64,000 nt of DNA, taken from assembly GCA_903904835.1 (NCBI GenBank), contig CAIVEI010000081.1, positions 85,687 through 149,686 of the forward strand. Reading direction: 5' to 3'. Positions within the stretch are counted from its first letter, which is position 1. Every line of letters begins with the position of its first letter. This DNA is from an uncultured Schlesneria sp. Lineage in GTDB: Bacteria; Planctomycetota; Planctomycetia; Planctomycetales; Planctomycetaceae. Below, piece by piece: positions 28,128 through 36,290 of this stretch. Below the pieces are notes generated by a model that saw nothing but the letters and a program-made list of their open reading frames with translations, had not been told where the DNA came from and did no database searches. Position numbers and translations under genes: made by a program.

Positions 28128-29147
28128 GTGCTTCATCCGGATCGATGGATGTCTCTGTGCGGCGCGCTGGCTTTGGTGTGTGTGATCGGTTGTCATCGAT
28201 CTGAGCCGCCTCAATTCGTGATCAGTGAAACGGCAAAAGACTTGTCTGCCGAGTTGCAGCAGGCCGTTCAGGCCGAAATGGCAAAGCAAACTGGAACGTT
28301 TCTTAAGCCAAAAATGCTGATTTCAGACGGTGATAGTCACCAGGATCTCAGTCGCGGTCAAGCGGTTTATCAAGAACGTTGCGTGCAGTGTCACGGCGTC
28401 AGCGGTGATGGCAATGGTCCTTCTGCAAAATATATGTACCCTCGCCCCCGCGACTATCGAAGGGGGATTTTCAAATTCGCTTCGACTCCCTATGGCTATC
28501 GCCCTCTACGCGATGACCTGGTTCGTACGGTGCGGCAGGGGATTCGTGGTACTTCAATGCCTGGCTTCAATCTGTTGCCGGAAGCTGATGTGCAGTCGGT
28601 GGTCGACTATGTGCTGACGCTGGGTCGCCGGGGTGAGTTGGAACGGCAAGTTATTGACATGGCTGATTCCGACAGTGCCGTCAATTCGGACGAGGTGAAA
28701 AGCGATCTGATTCCTGCCGTGCTGACTCGTTGGTCAGAAGCAGAAGCTGCTGAAGTTCTTCCCGCGTCACCACAGCCGCGATTTACTCCTGAATTTGTTG
28801 AACGGGGTAAGAAGGCATTTTTGACGCGAGGCTGCTCAAAGTGCCATGGTGAGGATGGGCGAGGTCAGACCGCTGATAATCGCGGTGCTGATGCCTGGGG
28901 TTTTCAGACGCGAGCGGCAGACTTGACGTCTGGGATGTTGCACGGCGGCAACAGGCCGATCGATATCTATCGCCGGATTTACAACGGTATCAACGGCACG
29001 CCTATGCCCAGTTTCGCGAATGTATTGAAGGACGAACCAGAGACGGTTTGGGATCTGGTGGCCTACGTGCTGTCGCTGACGGACAAGCGACGCCGCGGCG
29101 ATATTCCGACTCCAGGCCCGATTAAGCCGTATGTCCCGGCGAAGTAG
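28128..29147 (+). CDS. Diheme cytochrome c lipoprotein (CcoP-like role)
   Basis: A 339-residue lipoprotein. The GTG at 28128 has GGGAGAG five bases upstream. A signal peptide ends in the lipobox V-C-V-I-G-C (lipidated Cys22). Two c-type heme sites are C-V-Q-C-H at 85-89 and C-S-K-C-H at 236-240, each followed by a G-D/E-x-G-x-G loop and a later Met-containing P-G-F or T-P-M-P-S-F segment that can supply the axial Met. This matches two class I cytochrome c domains. As first gene of the oxidase cluster and with two hemes it probably replaces CcoP, which normally carries two hemes on a membrane-anchored subunit; here anchoring is by lipid. Confidence 0.85.
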   Translation: MLHPDRWMSLCGALALVCVIGCHRSEPPQFVISETAKDLSAELQQAVQAEMAKQTGTFLKPKMLISDGDSHQDLSRGQAVYQERCVQCHGVSGDGNGPSAKYMYPRPRDYRRGIFKFASTPYGYRPLRDDLVRTVRQGIRGTSMPGFNLLPEADVQSVVDYVLTLGRRGELERQVIDMADSDSAVNSDEVKSDLIPAVLTRWSEAEAAEVLPASPQPRFTPEFVERGKKAFLTRGCSKCHGEDGRGQTADNRGADAWGFQTRAADLTSGMLHGGNRPIDIYRRIYNGINGTPMPSFANVLKDEPETVWDLVAYVLSLTDKRRRGDIPTPGPIKPYVPAK

Positions 29148-29180
29148 TTGTTCGTAATCTCGTTCATAAGGACCATCTCT

Positions 29181-29837
29181 GTGACAGTCGACGCTCGCAA
29201 GGTTCAGGAACTGGAAGAACTCCGGACTCGGGTCAGGGAGCTTGAAACCCAGGTTGAAGCCGAAAAAACGGCTGGCCAATGGCCGCCCAAAGGCTTCTAT
29301 GCCGAATACTATGCCACAACCGGGTTCATCCTGGGGATGTTCGGTGCGGCGATGAGTTTGCTGGTCAACGTCATCGGCGCGCCCATTGCCAAAAAGAGTC
29401 CGCTGGAATTGATCCGAATTTACCTGACCTTCCCTCTTGGAGAGAAGGCGTTGGAGCTTGCGTCGGGGGTCAAAGATGTTTACGTCATCGGCGACGGAGT
29501 AATTCTGGCAATCGGATGCTGTCTTTATCTCGGGACGGGAATGGTGCTTGGAATTCCGTTCTTTGTGTCACTGGTTTGGCTGACGGAAGGGAAGTCTGTC
29601 ATCTATCGGTTGTTCATCGCGACGATCCTGGCTGCTCTTTTGTGGGCGATCAATTTCTGGGGAATTCTGTCCTGGCTACAGCCTTTGTTGTTCCACGGCA
29701 ACTGGATCACAAACCCCGATTACTTGCCGAGTTGGGTTGCTTTAGTGACACACCTGATCTTCGGATGGACGTTAGCACTGCTTTATCCGTGGGCCAAATT
29801 CCAGGCGTACACGCAGCCAACCGGTCAGGAAACATAA
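29181..29837 (+). CDS. Polytopic membrane protein of the oxidase cluster
   Basis: A 218-residue protein. GTG at 29181 is the likely start because AAGGA lies eight bases upstream; an in-frame TTG at 29148 has none. Residues 1-30 form a charged heptad-like helix (coiled coil probable), then about five hydrophobic helices follow (near 40-62, 95-118, 122-142, 146-170, 182-205). No cofactor motif is evident apart from scattered His and Trp. Not recognised as a named cbb3 subunit; its position between the cytochrome and ccoN indicates a role in the oxidase complex or its assembly. Confidence 0.6.
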   Translation: MTVDARKVQELEELRTRVRELETQVEAEKTAGQWPPKGFYAEYYATTGFILGMFGAAMSLLVNVIGAPIAKKSPLELIRIYLTFPLGEKALELASGVKDVYVIGDGVILAIGCCLYLGTGMVLGIPFFVSLVWLTEGKSVIYRLFIATILAALLWAINFWGILSWLQPLLFHGNWITNPDYLPSWVALVTHLIFGWTLALLYPWAKFQAYTQPTGQET

Positions 29838-29927
29838 CGAACGACGTCAAGAAAACCTGTCAACCGGGGTTGTCATGATCGTTCGAATTGAATTCATGGA
29901 AATGAAACGACTTTCAGGAATTTTCGC

Positions 29928-31352
29928 ATGAGTGCTGGAACAAATATTGTCACTGCTGATCGTACTTTCCCCAAGCATCAGGATTTGGTGGAAGAGCAGT
30001 TGGTGCTCTGGTACTTCGTTGCCGCTTTGTTATTCATGACGGTATCGATGTTGGCGGGCACTTTGATGGGGCTGCAACTGATCCGACACAATCCTCTTCC
30101 ATCGATCGAAATCCTTTCGCCCGGTCGATGGCGAATGATTCACACAAACGCGATCGCCTATGGTTTTCTCGCGAACGCTTTTCTGGGGATCATGCACTGG
30201 GTAATACCGAGATTGACCTTGCGTCCGTGCCTCAGTCGCCCCCTCTCATACATGATCTTCGCCGCCTGGCAGTTTGTTGTGCTGGCGACGGCAGTCGGGA
30301 TCATGTTCGGTCAAGCTCAGGGACTGGAATGGGGCGAAACGCCAGTCTGGATCGACCCAGTGGCTCAACTGGGGCTATTGCTTGTCGCGATTAATTTCGG
30401 AGCACCGATTTTACAGACGCGTGGGCCGATGTATGTCACACTTTGGTATTACCTGGCGGCACTGGTTTGGACATTTCTGACATACGCCATGGGAAATTTC
30501 GTCCCAGAATACTTCGTCTGTGGCTCGAGTGCTGGAGCCGTCGGGGGACTGTTCATTCACGACCTGGTCGGCCTGTTTGTCACACCGCTCGGTTGGGGGA
30601 TGATGTATTACTTCGTGCCAATCCTGTTAAAACGACCCATGTGGAGTCACGGCCTGTCACTTGTTGGATTCTGGGGCCTGGCGTTCTTTTATCCACTACA
30701 AGGAATTCACCATTTCCTCTATACACCGATCCCGATGTTCCTGCAGTACGGGGCCGTGCTTTCGACAATTGCCTTGGAACTGGTTGTCGTGACAGTGATC
30801 ATTAACTTTGTGGGAACGTTGTACGGTACTGGTGGGCTGGTCGTTACAAACCTTCCTCTGCGATATTTCTACACCGGTATCTTGTTCTACTTCTTGACCT
30901 GTCTTCAGTGTGCGCTGCAAGTGACGATGACATTCCAGGCTCTGATCCACTTTACAGATTGGGTTGTCGGTCACGCCCATATGGTGATGTTTGGTGTTTT
31001 CAGCATGTGGCAACTTGGAGTCATGACTTACCTGGTTCCTCGGATTCTCAAAACAGAATGGTACAGCACGAAATGGTGTGAATGGCATTATTGGGCCTCG
31101 GCTGGCGGACTGCTGGTCATGTCAGGTGACCTGATTCTGGGCGGTTTATTTCAGGGATGGTCATGGGCCGCACTGCAACCATGGGATGCTTCAATTCGTC
31201 TTTCGATTCCTTTCTGGTCCGTTCGTCTGGTCGCAGGCGGTGTGATCTTTGCGGCCCAGATCTTGTTCATGCTGAATTTCTACCTGACTTGGCGCAATGC
31301 ACCGCGAACGACTCCCGTTACGGAACCTGCGTCAGGACTGGCGACGGCGTGA
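29928..31352 (+). CDS. ccoN: cbb3-type cytochrome c oxidase subunit I
   Basis: A 474-residue protein with about 12 membrane helices, catalytic subunit of a heme-copper oxygen reductase. Visible ligands: the low-spin heme His in R-M-I-H-T-N, a CuB His in F-I-H-D-L-V-G, the His pair in G-I-H-H-F, and H-F-T-D-W-V-V-G-H-A-H carrying the low- and high-spin heme histidines. A Tyr in L-F-Y-F-L-T-C is at the position of the cross-linked cbb3 Tyr. The segment after it reads T-C-L-Q-C-A where typical CcoN has S-T-F-E-G-P, so the conserved Glu is replaced by Gln. AGGAA lies eight bases before the ATG. The protein belongs to the cbb3 family but is divergent from the proteobacterial type. Confidence 0.9.
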   Translation: MSAGTNIVTADRTFPKHQDLVEEQLVLWYFVAALLFMTVSMLAGTLMGLQLIRHNPLPSIEILSPGRWRMIHTNAIAYGFLANAFLGIMHWVIPRLTLRPCLSRPLSYMIFAAWQFVVLATAVGIMFGQAQGLEWGETPVWIDPVAQLGLLLVAINFGAPILQTRGPMYVTLWYYLAALVWTFLTYAMGNFVPEYFVCGSSAGAVGGLFIHDLVGLFVTPLGWGMMYYFVPILLKRPMWSHGLSLVGFWGLAFFYPLQGIHHFLYTPIPMFLQYGAVLSTIALELVVVTVIINFVGTLYGTGGLVVTNLPLRYFYTGILFYFLTCLQCALQVTMTFQALIHFTDWVVGHAHMVMFGVFSMWQLGVMTYLVPRILKTEWYSTKWCEWHYWASAGGLLVMSGDLILGGLFQGWSWAALQPWDASIRLSIPFWSVRLVAGGVIFAAQILFMLNFYLTWRNAPRTTPVTEPASGLATA

Positions 31353-31456
31353 CAAAACGTCCGTGAATTGGTTTGAAGTCTATTGATAAGTGCAATCATT
31401 CAATCCGGGCGGCTCGGGCACTCGGATATTTGAACGGCGAAAGTTCAGTCAGTGTA

Positions 31457-31500
31457 GGTCAAGGAATTCGGGATGAGATCCCGTTGAGTTCGCCTTGACC
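31457..31500 (+). promoter_or_regulatory. Two-tier hairpin between ccoN and ccoO
   Basis: Outer arms GGTCAAGG/CCTTGACC (31457-31464 with 31493-31500) enclose an inner stem CGGGAT/ATCCCG (31469-31474 with 31478-31483). It sits in the 171-base gap between ccoN and ccoO, just ahead of the ccoO ribosome site. No T tract follows. Likely roles are mRNA processing or stabilisation of one part of the transcript, or partial attenuation. Confidence 0.45.
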
Positions 31501-31523
31501 GCTTATCCTGAAGGGCAGATTTC

Positions 31524-32210
31524 ATGTTCGAACGTAAGTCCGGCATCATCTTGATTGCAGGCATTGGCTTTTTCGCCTTGGCCTTTCTTTCAAATGCCGT
31601 TGTTCCAGTATTGATGTATCAGCACATGCCGGAAAAGTCGGTCAAGGAGCTGATTAACGGCAACTTGCGTTATCAGTTCGAAGATCTGGCTCAACGATTC
31701 CCGGACGCGTTTGAGAAAGCTTACGGCCAACCCCCCGCCGATCCGGAACAGGCAAGTACCTGGTATAACGATCACTGCGAAAGTGCGTTAAGGCTGGGAC
31801 ATCAGATCTATGTCGGCGAAGGCTGCTGGCACTGCCATAGCCAGTTCGTACGACCGGTTTCCAACGAAGATCGCCGCTGGGGTCCTGTTTCAAAATCGTG
31901 GGAATACCAGAACGAACTGCAGCGGCCCGTGATGTTTGGTACGCGACGCGTCGGTCCTGACCTCTGCCGCGAAGGAGGCCGTCGATCGAGTGATTGGCAA
32001 GCGGTGCATCTGTTTCATCCAGAAGCACTCTCCGTTGGATCGCCAATGCCAAAATATCCGTGGTTGTTTGACGGTGCTCCAGACAAACCTACGATTCGCG
32101 GACTGGCGCTGCTCACTTATATCCAATGGCTTGGGTCATGGCACGAAACATATCCCTACTATGAAGACTACATCCCTGTTCCCATCAAAACTGCTTCGAA
32201 AACGGAGTAA
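31524..32210 (+). CDS. ccoO: cbb3-type cytochrome c oxidase subunit II, monoheme
   Basis: A 228-residue protein. One N-terminal membrane anchor (residues 7-30) and a periplasmic cytochrome c domain with C-W-H-C-H at 101-105 inside the typical CcoO block G-E-G-C-W-H-C-H-S-Q-F-V-R-P. The axial Met is in S-P-M-P-K-Y-P-W-L-F. CcoO passes electrons from the diheme cytochrome to CcoN. GAAGGGC lies upstream of the ATG. It is followed three bases later by a small membrane-protein gene. Confidence 0.92.
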   Translation: MFERKSGIILIAGIGFFALAFLSNAVVPVLMYQHMPEKSVKELINGNLRYQFEDLAQRFPDAFEKAYGQPPADPEQASTWYNDHCESALRLGHQIYVGEGCWHCHSQFVRPVSNEDRRWGPVSKSWEYQNELQRPVMFGTRRVGPDLCREGGRRSSDWQAVHLFHPEALSVGSPMPKYPWLFDGAPDKPTIRGLALLTYIQWLGSWHETYPYYEDYIPVPIKTASKTE

Positions 32211-32213
32211 CTC

Positions 32214-32507
32214 ATGACTGAGCAACGCGAGCCATATCGTACACATTGGCTGACCTGGTTTTTTTCGGCGGTCGTTCTGATTCCGACAATTCTCGGGTTT
32301 GCAAACAAGTTTCTGGATCTGGTGCTTGTCGTTCAAGGGGACGAAGACGGAGCTTTTGCCGTCACGCCGATTTGTAATTACCTATTTGCAACGGCTGGGT
32401 TCCTTTGCTTATTTGTCTGGACAGCTACTCAAGGAGCCTTTCAAAACCTTGACGGTCCCAGCCATACAATGATGGAAAATGAGCAGCGACTGGATTCTCA
32501 ACCTTAA
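32214..32507 (+). CDS. Small two-helix membrane protein in oxidase cluster
   Basis: A 97-residue protein that starts three bases after ccoO, with GGAG seven bases before the ATG inside the ccoO 3' end, so translation is probably coupled. Two hydrophobic helices (near 12-38 and 52-72) are joined by an acidic loop (Q-G-D-E-D-G). No cofactor ligands are evident. It is too long for a canonical CcoQ and not recognised otherwise; an accessory oxidase subunit is the simplest reading. Confidence 0.6.
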   Translation: MTEQREPYRTHWLTWFFSAVVLIPTILGFANKFLDLVLVVQGDEDGAFAVTPICNYLFATAGFLCLFVWTATQGAFQNLDGPSHTMMENEQRLDSQP

Positions 32508-32611
32508 GCGACGTCAAAGTCCTGCATTGATATCAGTTTTGGCCAGGCGGCGAACCGCACGTCCAAAAAAATTTGCTCGACAGGGAATGAGATTCGATGG
32601 AGACAATTTAG

Positions 32612-32791
32612 ATGAACTCGACACCGGAATCCGCCACGCCGGAACAAGAATCACGTTTCCATACCTACGCCAGTCACGTTATTCCGTGGTACGTGCGTTT
32701 AATCTGGCTGTTCTTCTGGGTGTTTGCCATCGGATATGTGGTTGCTTACTTTCTGCCAGCCATTCAAACTGAGCTGTTGACGCCTCCATGA
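32612..32791 (+). CDS. 59-residue single-pass membrane protein, possible CcoP-anchor/CcoQ-like subunit
   Basis: A short gene with GGAGA eight bases before its ATG and a stop overlapping the next start (ATGA at 32788-32791). The 20-residue N-terminus is polar, followed by H-V-I-P-W-Y-V-R-L-I-W and a single membrane helix ending Y-F-L-P-A-I-Q. The P-W-Y/P-R-W-W-type entry and G-Y-V-V-x-Y exit recall the N-terminal anchor helix of CcoP proteins, here without heme domains, which in this cluster are on a separate lipoprotein. Resemblance is by eye and the sequence is short. Confidence 0.65.
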   Translation: MNSTPESATPEQESRFHTYASHVIPWYVRLIWLFFWVFAIGYVVAYFLPAIQTELLTPP

Positions 32792-34977
32792 AATCAGCGA
32801 AACCGATAACTGACGTCGCTACTGATACAGCAACCTGTGATTATTGCGGGTTACCGTTGTCGGGTTCGGCGTTGCAGGACGAGCCATCGTACTGCTGTTA
32901 CGGTTGTCGTTTCGCAGCAGGAATTTCCAATCAGCAAGATACTTCCGCAAACCCTATGGGTCCTGCGACGGCCTTAGGTTTCTCTGTTTTTTTTACGATG
33001 AACGTCGTCATGCTGACGATGTCGTTGTGGAGTTACGCAGCCCAACCTCAGACAGCGTTTGAAGAGGCTTTGGCAGCATTCTTGCGATATGGCGCGATGG
33101 CCTTTTCGCTTCCGGTCTTATTGCTGCTTGGACGACCGCTCGTCAGCCATGCAATGACCGGCTTGCGACGAGGGTTTTTCACGACCGATCTTCTTTTGGC
33201 GACAGGTGTGATCGCGGCTTTTGCCGTATCGATTGTCAGTACATTGCGCGGTGTCGGACACGTCTATTTCGAAGTTGGTTGCGTGATCCTGGTTCTGGTG
33301 ACGATTGGCAGATGGTTGGAAGCAGCCGGCAGGTCCCAGGCTTCGACCGCTTTGGATCAGTTGGAACGACTGGTTCCCGAGACTGTTCGCCTTCGAGAAT
33401 CTGGTGTCGACATCGCCACGCCCAGAAACCAGATTTCTGTCGGGAATCACTTGCATGTCATTGCGGGCGAGCGGATTCCCGTCGATGGGAGTGTCGTACA
33501 AGGACGTGGGGTTGTCGATGAGCAATTCTTTACGGGTGAAAGCACTCCTGTCGAAAAGAGAACCGGCGATCCCTTGCTGGGTGGTAGTTTAAACCTCGAC
33601 GGCGATTTAATAATCGAAGTCACAGCTCCTCCGAATGCAGGAGCGTTGGGACGCCTGGTCAATGCCGTTCGCGCGGCGCGTTTATCCAAAGGGCACTACC
33701 AACTGCTGAGCGATGCCTGGTCACAACGCGTATTTCCAATCATTTCAGTGATCGCGTTAGCCGCGTTGATCTACCACGGCAGGCGAATTGATTGGGATTA
33801 CGGGTTGCTGACGGCATTGTCGGTCGTGTTAATCGCCTGTCCGTGTGCATTGGCTTTGGCAACACCACTTGCTGTCTGGGCTGCACTTGGGACAGCCGCG
33901 AAGAAAGGTGTTTTGTTTCGTAGTGGAGCGGCGTTAGAGACGATGTCCGGAATTCGGGCCATCCGCTGGGACAAAACCGGGACGTTGACGACCGGCAAAC
34001 CAGGCGTATTAAGATTGGCTTGTGAAGATTCAACGGACCGCGTCGCGATCGAACAAATTGCGGCATCGGTCACAGAAGCGTCTGATCATGTCTTTTCATT
34101 GGCGATTCGCGAGTTCCTGTCAGAGGTCGAGCCACTCACTTCTACAGTCAATGTGCAGACCGTTCCCGGGCGAGGGCTTCGCACATGTTTAGATAATGGT
34201 CAAGTCGTGATGCTGGGGGCGATTCGCTGGATGGAAGATTGCGGTCTGGACTGGGGTGCGAATCTGTCGCGCCTGATTAACGATCCGGTCACAGCAGACT
34301 GTCCGATGACGGCAATCGGATATAACGGGCGAGTCCAGGGTTTGTTTTTACTGGAAGAAACGATTCGTCCCGAAGCTTTTGCAGCGCTGCAGCACTGTCA
34401 GCGGCTGGGGCTTGATCAGGCCGTGTTAACCGGTGATCGAGCAGCACGAGCGGCTGGTCTGGCGAAGATATTTGGGATTCCCGTCGCAGCGGAGCTTTTG
34501 CCGCAGGATAAGCTGGCGGCGATTCGTGCTGCACATGAACAGTTTGGCAGCGTCGCAATGGTCGGCGATGGCCTCAACGATGCTCCGGCATTAGCGGGAT
34601 CTGATATCGGCATCGCGCTGGGCTGCGGAGCCGATGTCAGCCGCGATTCCGCTGGTGTTTGCCTGCTGTCGAGCGATCTGCGATTGATTCCATGGACCTA
34701 TGAATTTTCGCAAAGGACTGTCGGTACAATCCGTACAAATCTTGCTTGGTCGTTTGGTTACAACAGTATTGGTGTCATCCTCGCCGCGTGTGGACAATTA
34801 CATCCGGCCGTCGCGGCGGTCTTGATGGTTGTCAGTAGTTTGATGGTGCTGGGTAATTCGCTGCGGCTGTCAGCCGACAGCCCCTTCGCTCCGAGGGAAG
34901 CGTACAATAGCGACGGTCCAGAGTCGGTTACCGGAGCGACGGCAGATGCCGTTACACCGAAGGAGGCCACATCATGA
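32788..34977 (+). CDS. ccoI: Copper-translocating P1B-type ATPase for oxidase assembly
   Basis: A 729-residue pump. The N-terminus has a Cys cluster (C-D-Y-C-G-L-P, then C-C-Y-G-C) typical of CcoI/FixI instead of a plain CxxC metal domain. Eight membrane helices are expected; the ion-binding motif is C-P-C at 351-353, the phosphorylated Asp395 lies in D-K-T-G-T-L-T, the actuator loop has T-G-E-S, and the hinge has G-D-G-L-N-D-A-P-A-L. CcoI supplies copper for the CuB site of CcoN. It overlaps the previous small gene and the next gene by ATGA, indicating strict co-translation. Confidence 0.92.
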   Translation: MKSAKPITDVATDTATCDYCGLPLSGSALQDEPSYCCYGCRFAAGISNQQDTSANPMGPATALGFSVFFTMNVVMLTMSLWSYAAQPQTAFEEALAAFLRYGAMAFSLPVLLLLGRPLVSHAMTGLRRGFFTTDLLLATGVIAAFAVSIVSTLRGVGHVYFEVGCVILVLVTIGRWLEAAGRSQASTALDQLERLVPETVRLRESGVDIATPRNQISVGNHLHVIAGERIPVDGSVVQGRGVVDEQFFTGESTPVEKRTGDPLLGGSLNLDGDLIIEVTAPPNAGALGRLVNAVRAARLSKGHYQLLSDAWSQRVFPIISVIALAALIYHGRRIDWDYGLLTALSVVLIACPCALALATPLAVWAALGTAAKKGVLFRSGAALETMSGIRAIRWDKTGTLTTGKPGVLRLACEDSTDRVAIEQIAASVTEASDHVFSLAIREFLSEVEPLTSTVNVQTVPGRGLRTCLDNGQVVMLGAIRWMEDCGLDWGANLSRLINDPVTADCPMTAIGYNGRVQGLFLLEETIRPEAFAALQHCQRLGLDQAVLTGDRAARAAGLAKIFGIPVAAELLPQDKLAAIRAAHEQFGSVAMVGDGLNDAPALAGSDIGIALGCGADVSRDSAGVCLLSSDLRLIPWTYEFSQRTVGTIRTNLAWSFGYNSIGVILAACGQLHPAVAAVLMVVSSLMVLGNSLRLSADSPFAPREAYNSDGPESVTGATADAVTPKEATS

Positions 34978-35777
34978 CACCTCTGTGGTTAACGATGCTG
35001 GGTGGTCTTTTGGGGTCATCTCACTGCGTGGGAATGTGCGGAGGTTTTGCAGCGATTGTCGGGCTTCGTACGGGTTCAATGGTGGGAAATCTGCGGGCTC
35101 AACTGGTCTATAGCACGGGCCGTTTAATGAGTTACGCAACCCTCGGAGCGATTGCCGGTTTTGCAGGGCAGCGCCTTTCCGATTCCCTTCCGAAAATGAT
35201 TAATGTTCCGGCAGTGCTGTCCCTTTTGGCCGGAGTATTTCTTGTACGAGAAGGGTTGCTGGCGACGGGCTTGTTTACTCGACGGATTACTGGAACTTCA
35301 ACCACAGGATGCCTTTTAGGGCCATTATTCTCGACAATATTGAAGACCCCGGGAGCACGCAATACCTTTGCTGCTGGAATCATCACGGGCCTGTTACCCT
35401 GCGGATTGGTCTATGCATTCGTCTCGCTTGCAGCAAGTTCCGGTGATTTGCTGCTTGGTGCCAGTACCATGCTGGCGTTTGGTCTTGGGACGGTTCCATT
35501 GATGGTTGTCACGGGGTGCGGAACCGCGCTGCTCAGTTGGACGGCCCGCCAACGCCTGTGGCAGGTTGCCGCCTGGTCCGTCGTTATGACGGGACTGCTG
35601 ACGGTCGGGCGCGGTGTTGGATTTCTCCAGTTAAAAGACGAACCGCAAGCCGTTTCTTGCCCCTTCTGCAAAGAGACGCCGATACAGGCCCCGGTGCGAC
35701 TTCGAAGTAATTCGTTCCCGATCATCGACTTCAAAGTCAGCCCAGTTGCTAACGCTAATCAGAACCCTCAACCATAA
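34974..35777 (+). CDS. TauE/SafE-type (COG2836) membrane protein, oxidase-associated
   Basis: A 267-residue protein with six to seven hydrophobic helices. Its first helix contains G-S-S-H-C-V-G-M-C-G-G, the Cys/His motif typical of the COG2836 group that accompanies ccoI genes and is thought to take part in copper handling. A second conserved part is T-G-L-L-P-C-G-L-V-Y. It is annotated in databases as a sulfite exporter-like protein, but in this context a role in metal supply or cytochrome assembly is more likely. The C-terminal 50 residues are polar, with C-P-F-C. Overlaps ccoI by four bases. Confidence 0.75.
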   Translation: MTPLWLTMLGGLLGSSHCVGMCGGFAAIVGLRTGSMVGNLRAQLVYSTGRLMSYATLGAIAGFAGQRLSDSLPKMINVPAVLSLLAGVFLVREGLLATGLFTRRITGTSTTGCLLGPLFSTILKTPGARNTFAAGIITGLLPCGLVYAFVSLAASSGDLLLGASTMLAFGLGTVPLMVVTGCGTALLSWTARQRLWQVAAWSVVMTGLLTVGRGVGFLQLKDEPQAVSCPFCKETPIQAPVRLRSNSFPIIDFKVSPVANANQNPQP

Positions 35778-35783
35778 CATGTG

Positions 35784-36275
35784 ATGTTGTCGATCATGAA
35801 TCCATTAGAAGCAGCGGTGGCGTCATCGGAAACTCCGTCAACGGAGAACGTTATTGTTGCGCGGAAAGCCTTGCCAAAGGGAACCTTTTGGAGTCGTTAC
35901 AATACGATCATCAACTTTTGGCTCGATGTTCTTCTTCTGATCCTGTTTATGATTCAGGCATGGATGTTCGCAGTGCTTCGCGTCGTTTTTCCACGTGGGG
36001 CTGGTTCTGACTGGAAAATCTGGGGCGCTACGCCGCTCGACTGGTCGGAAGCCTTGTTTACAACCTATTGTATCTTTGCGGCTGCCGTCGTGGTGCACGT
36101 CATGTTTCACTGGCAATGGATCTGCGCCGTCGTGGCGACCCGTTTTTTTCATTGCAAACCAGGTAAAGATGATGGTTCGCATACGCTGATCGGTGTCTGC
36201 GTGCTGGTATTTCTCGTCCACCTGCTTGTGATCGGCATTTTAGTCACAAAGGTCGGATTGGTGAATTCGACGTGA
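35784..36275 (+). CDS. DUF4405-like membrane protein
   Basis: About 163 residues with four membrane helices. The F-W-L-D-V-L-L-L-I-L-F-M-I-Q-A helix entry, T-P-L-D-W-S-E-A, and V-V-V-H-V-M-F-H-W-Q-W-I with two His spaced along one helix resemble DUF4405 proteins, related to cytochrome b561-type bundles that may hold heme b. Several starts are close together (GTG 35781, ATG 35784, ATG 35796) with no clear ribosome site; the middle one is used. It follows the TauE/SafE-type gene by six bases and precedes the kinase gene, and may link quinone or heme chemistry to the cluster. Confidence 0.6.
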   Translation: MLSIMNPLEAAVASSETPSTENVIVARKALPKGTFWSRYNTIINFWLDVLLLILFMIQAWMFAVLRVVFPRGAGSDWKIWGATPLDWSEALFTTYCIFAAAVVVHVMFHWQWICAVVATRFFHCKPGKDDGSHTLIGVCVLVFLVHLLVIGILVTKVGLVNST

Positions 36276-36290
36276 GATGGACTTTTGATA

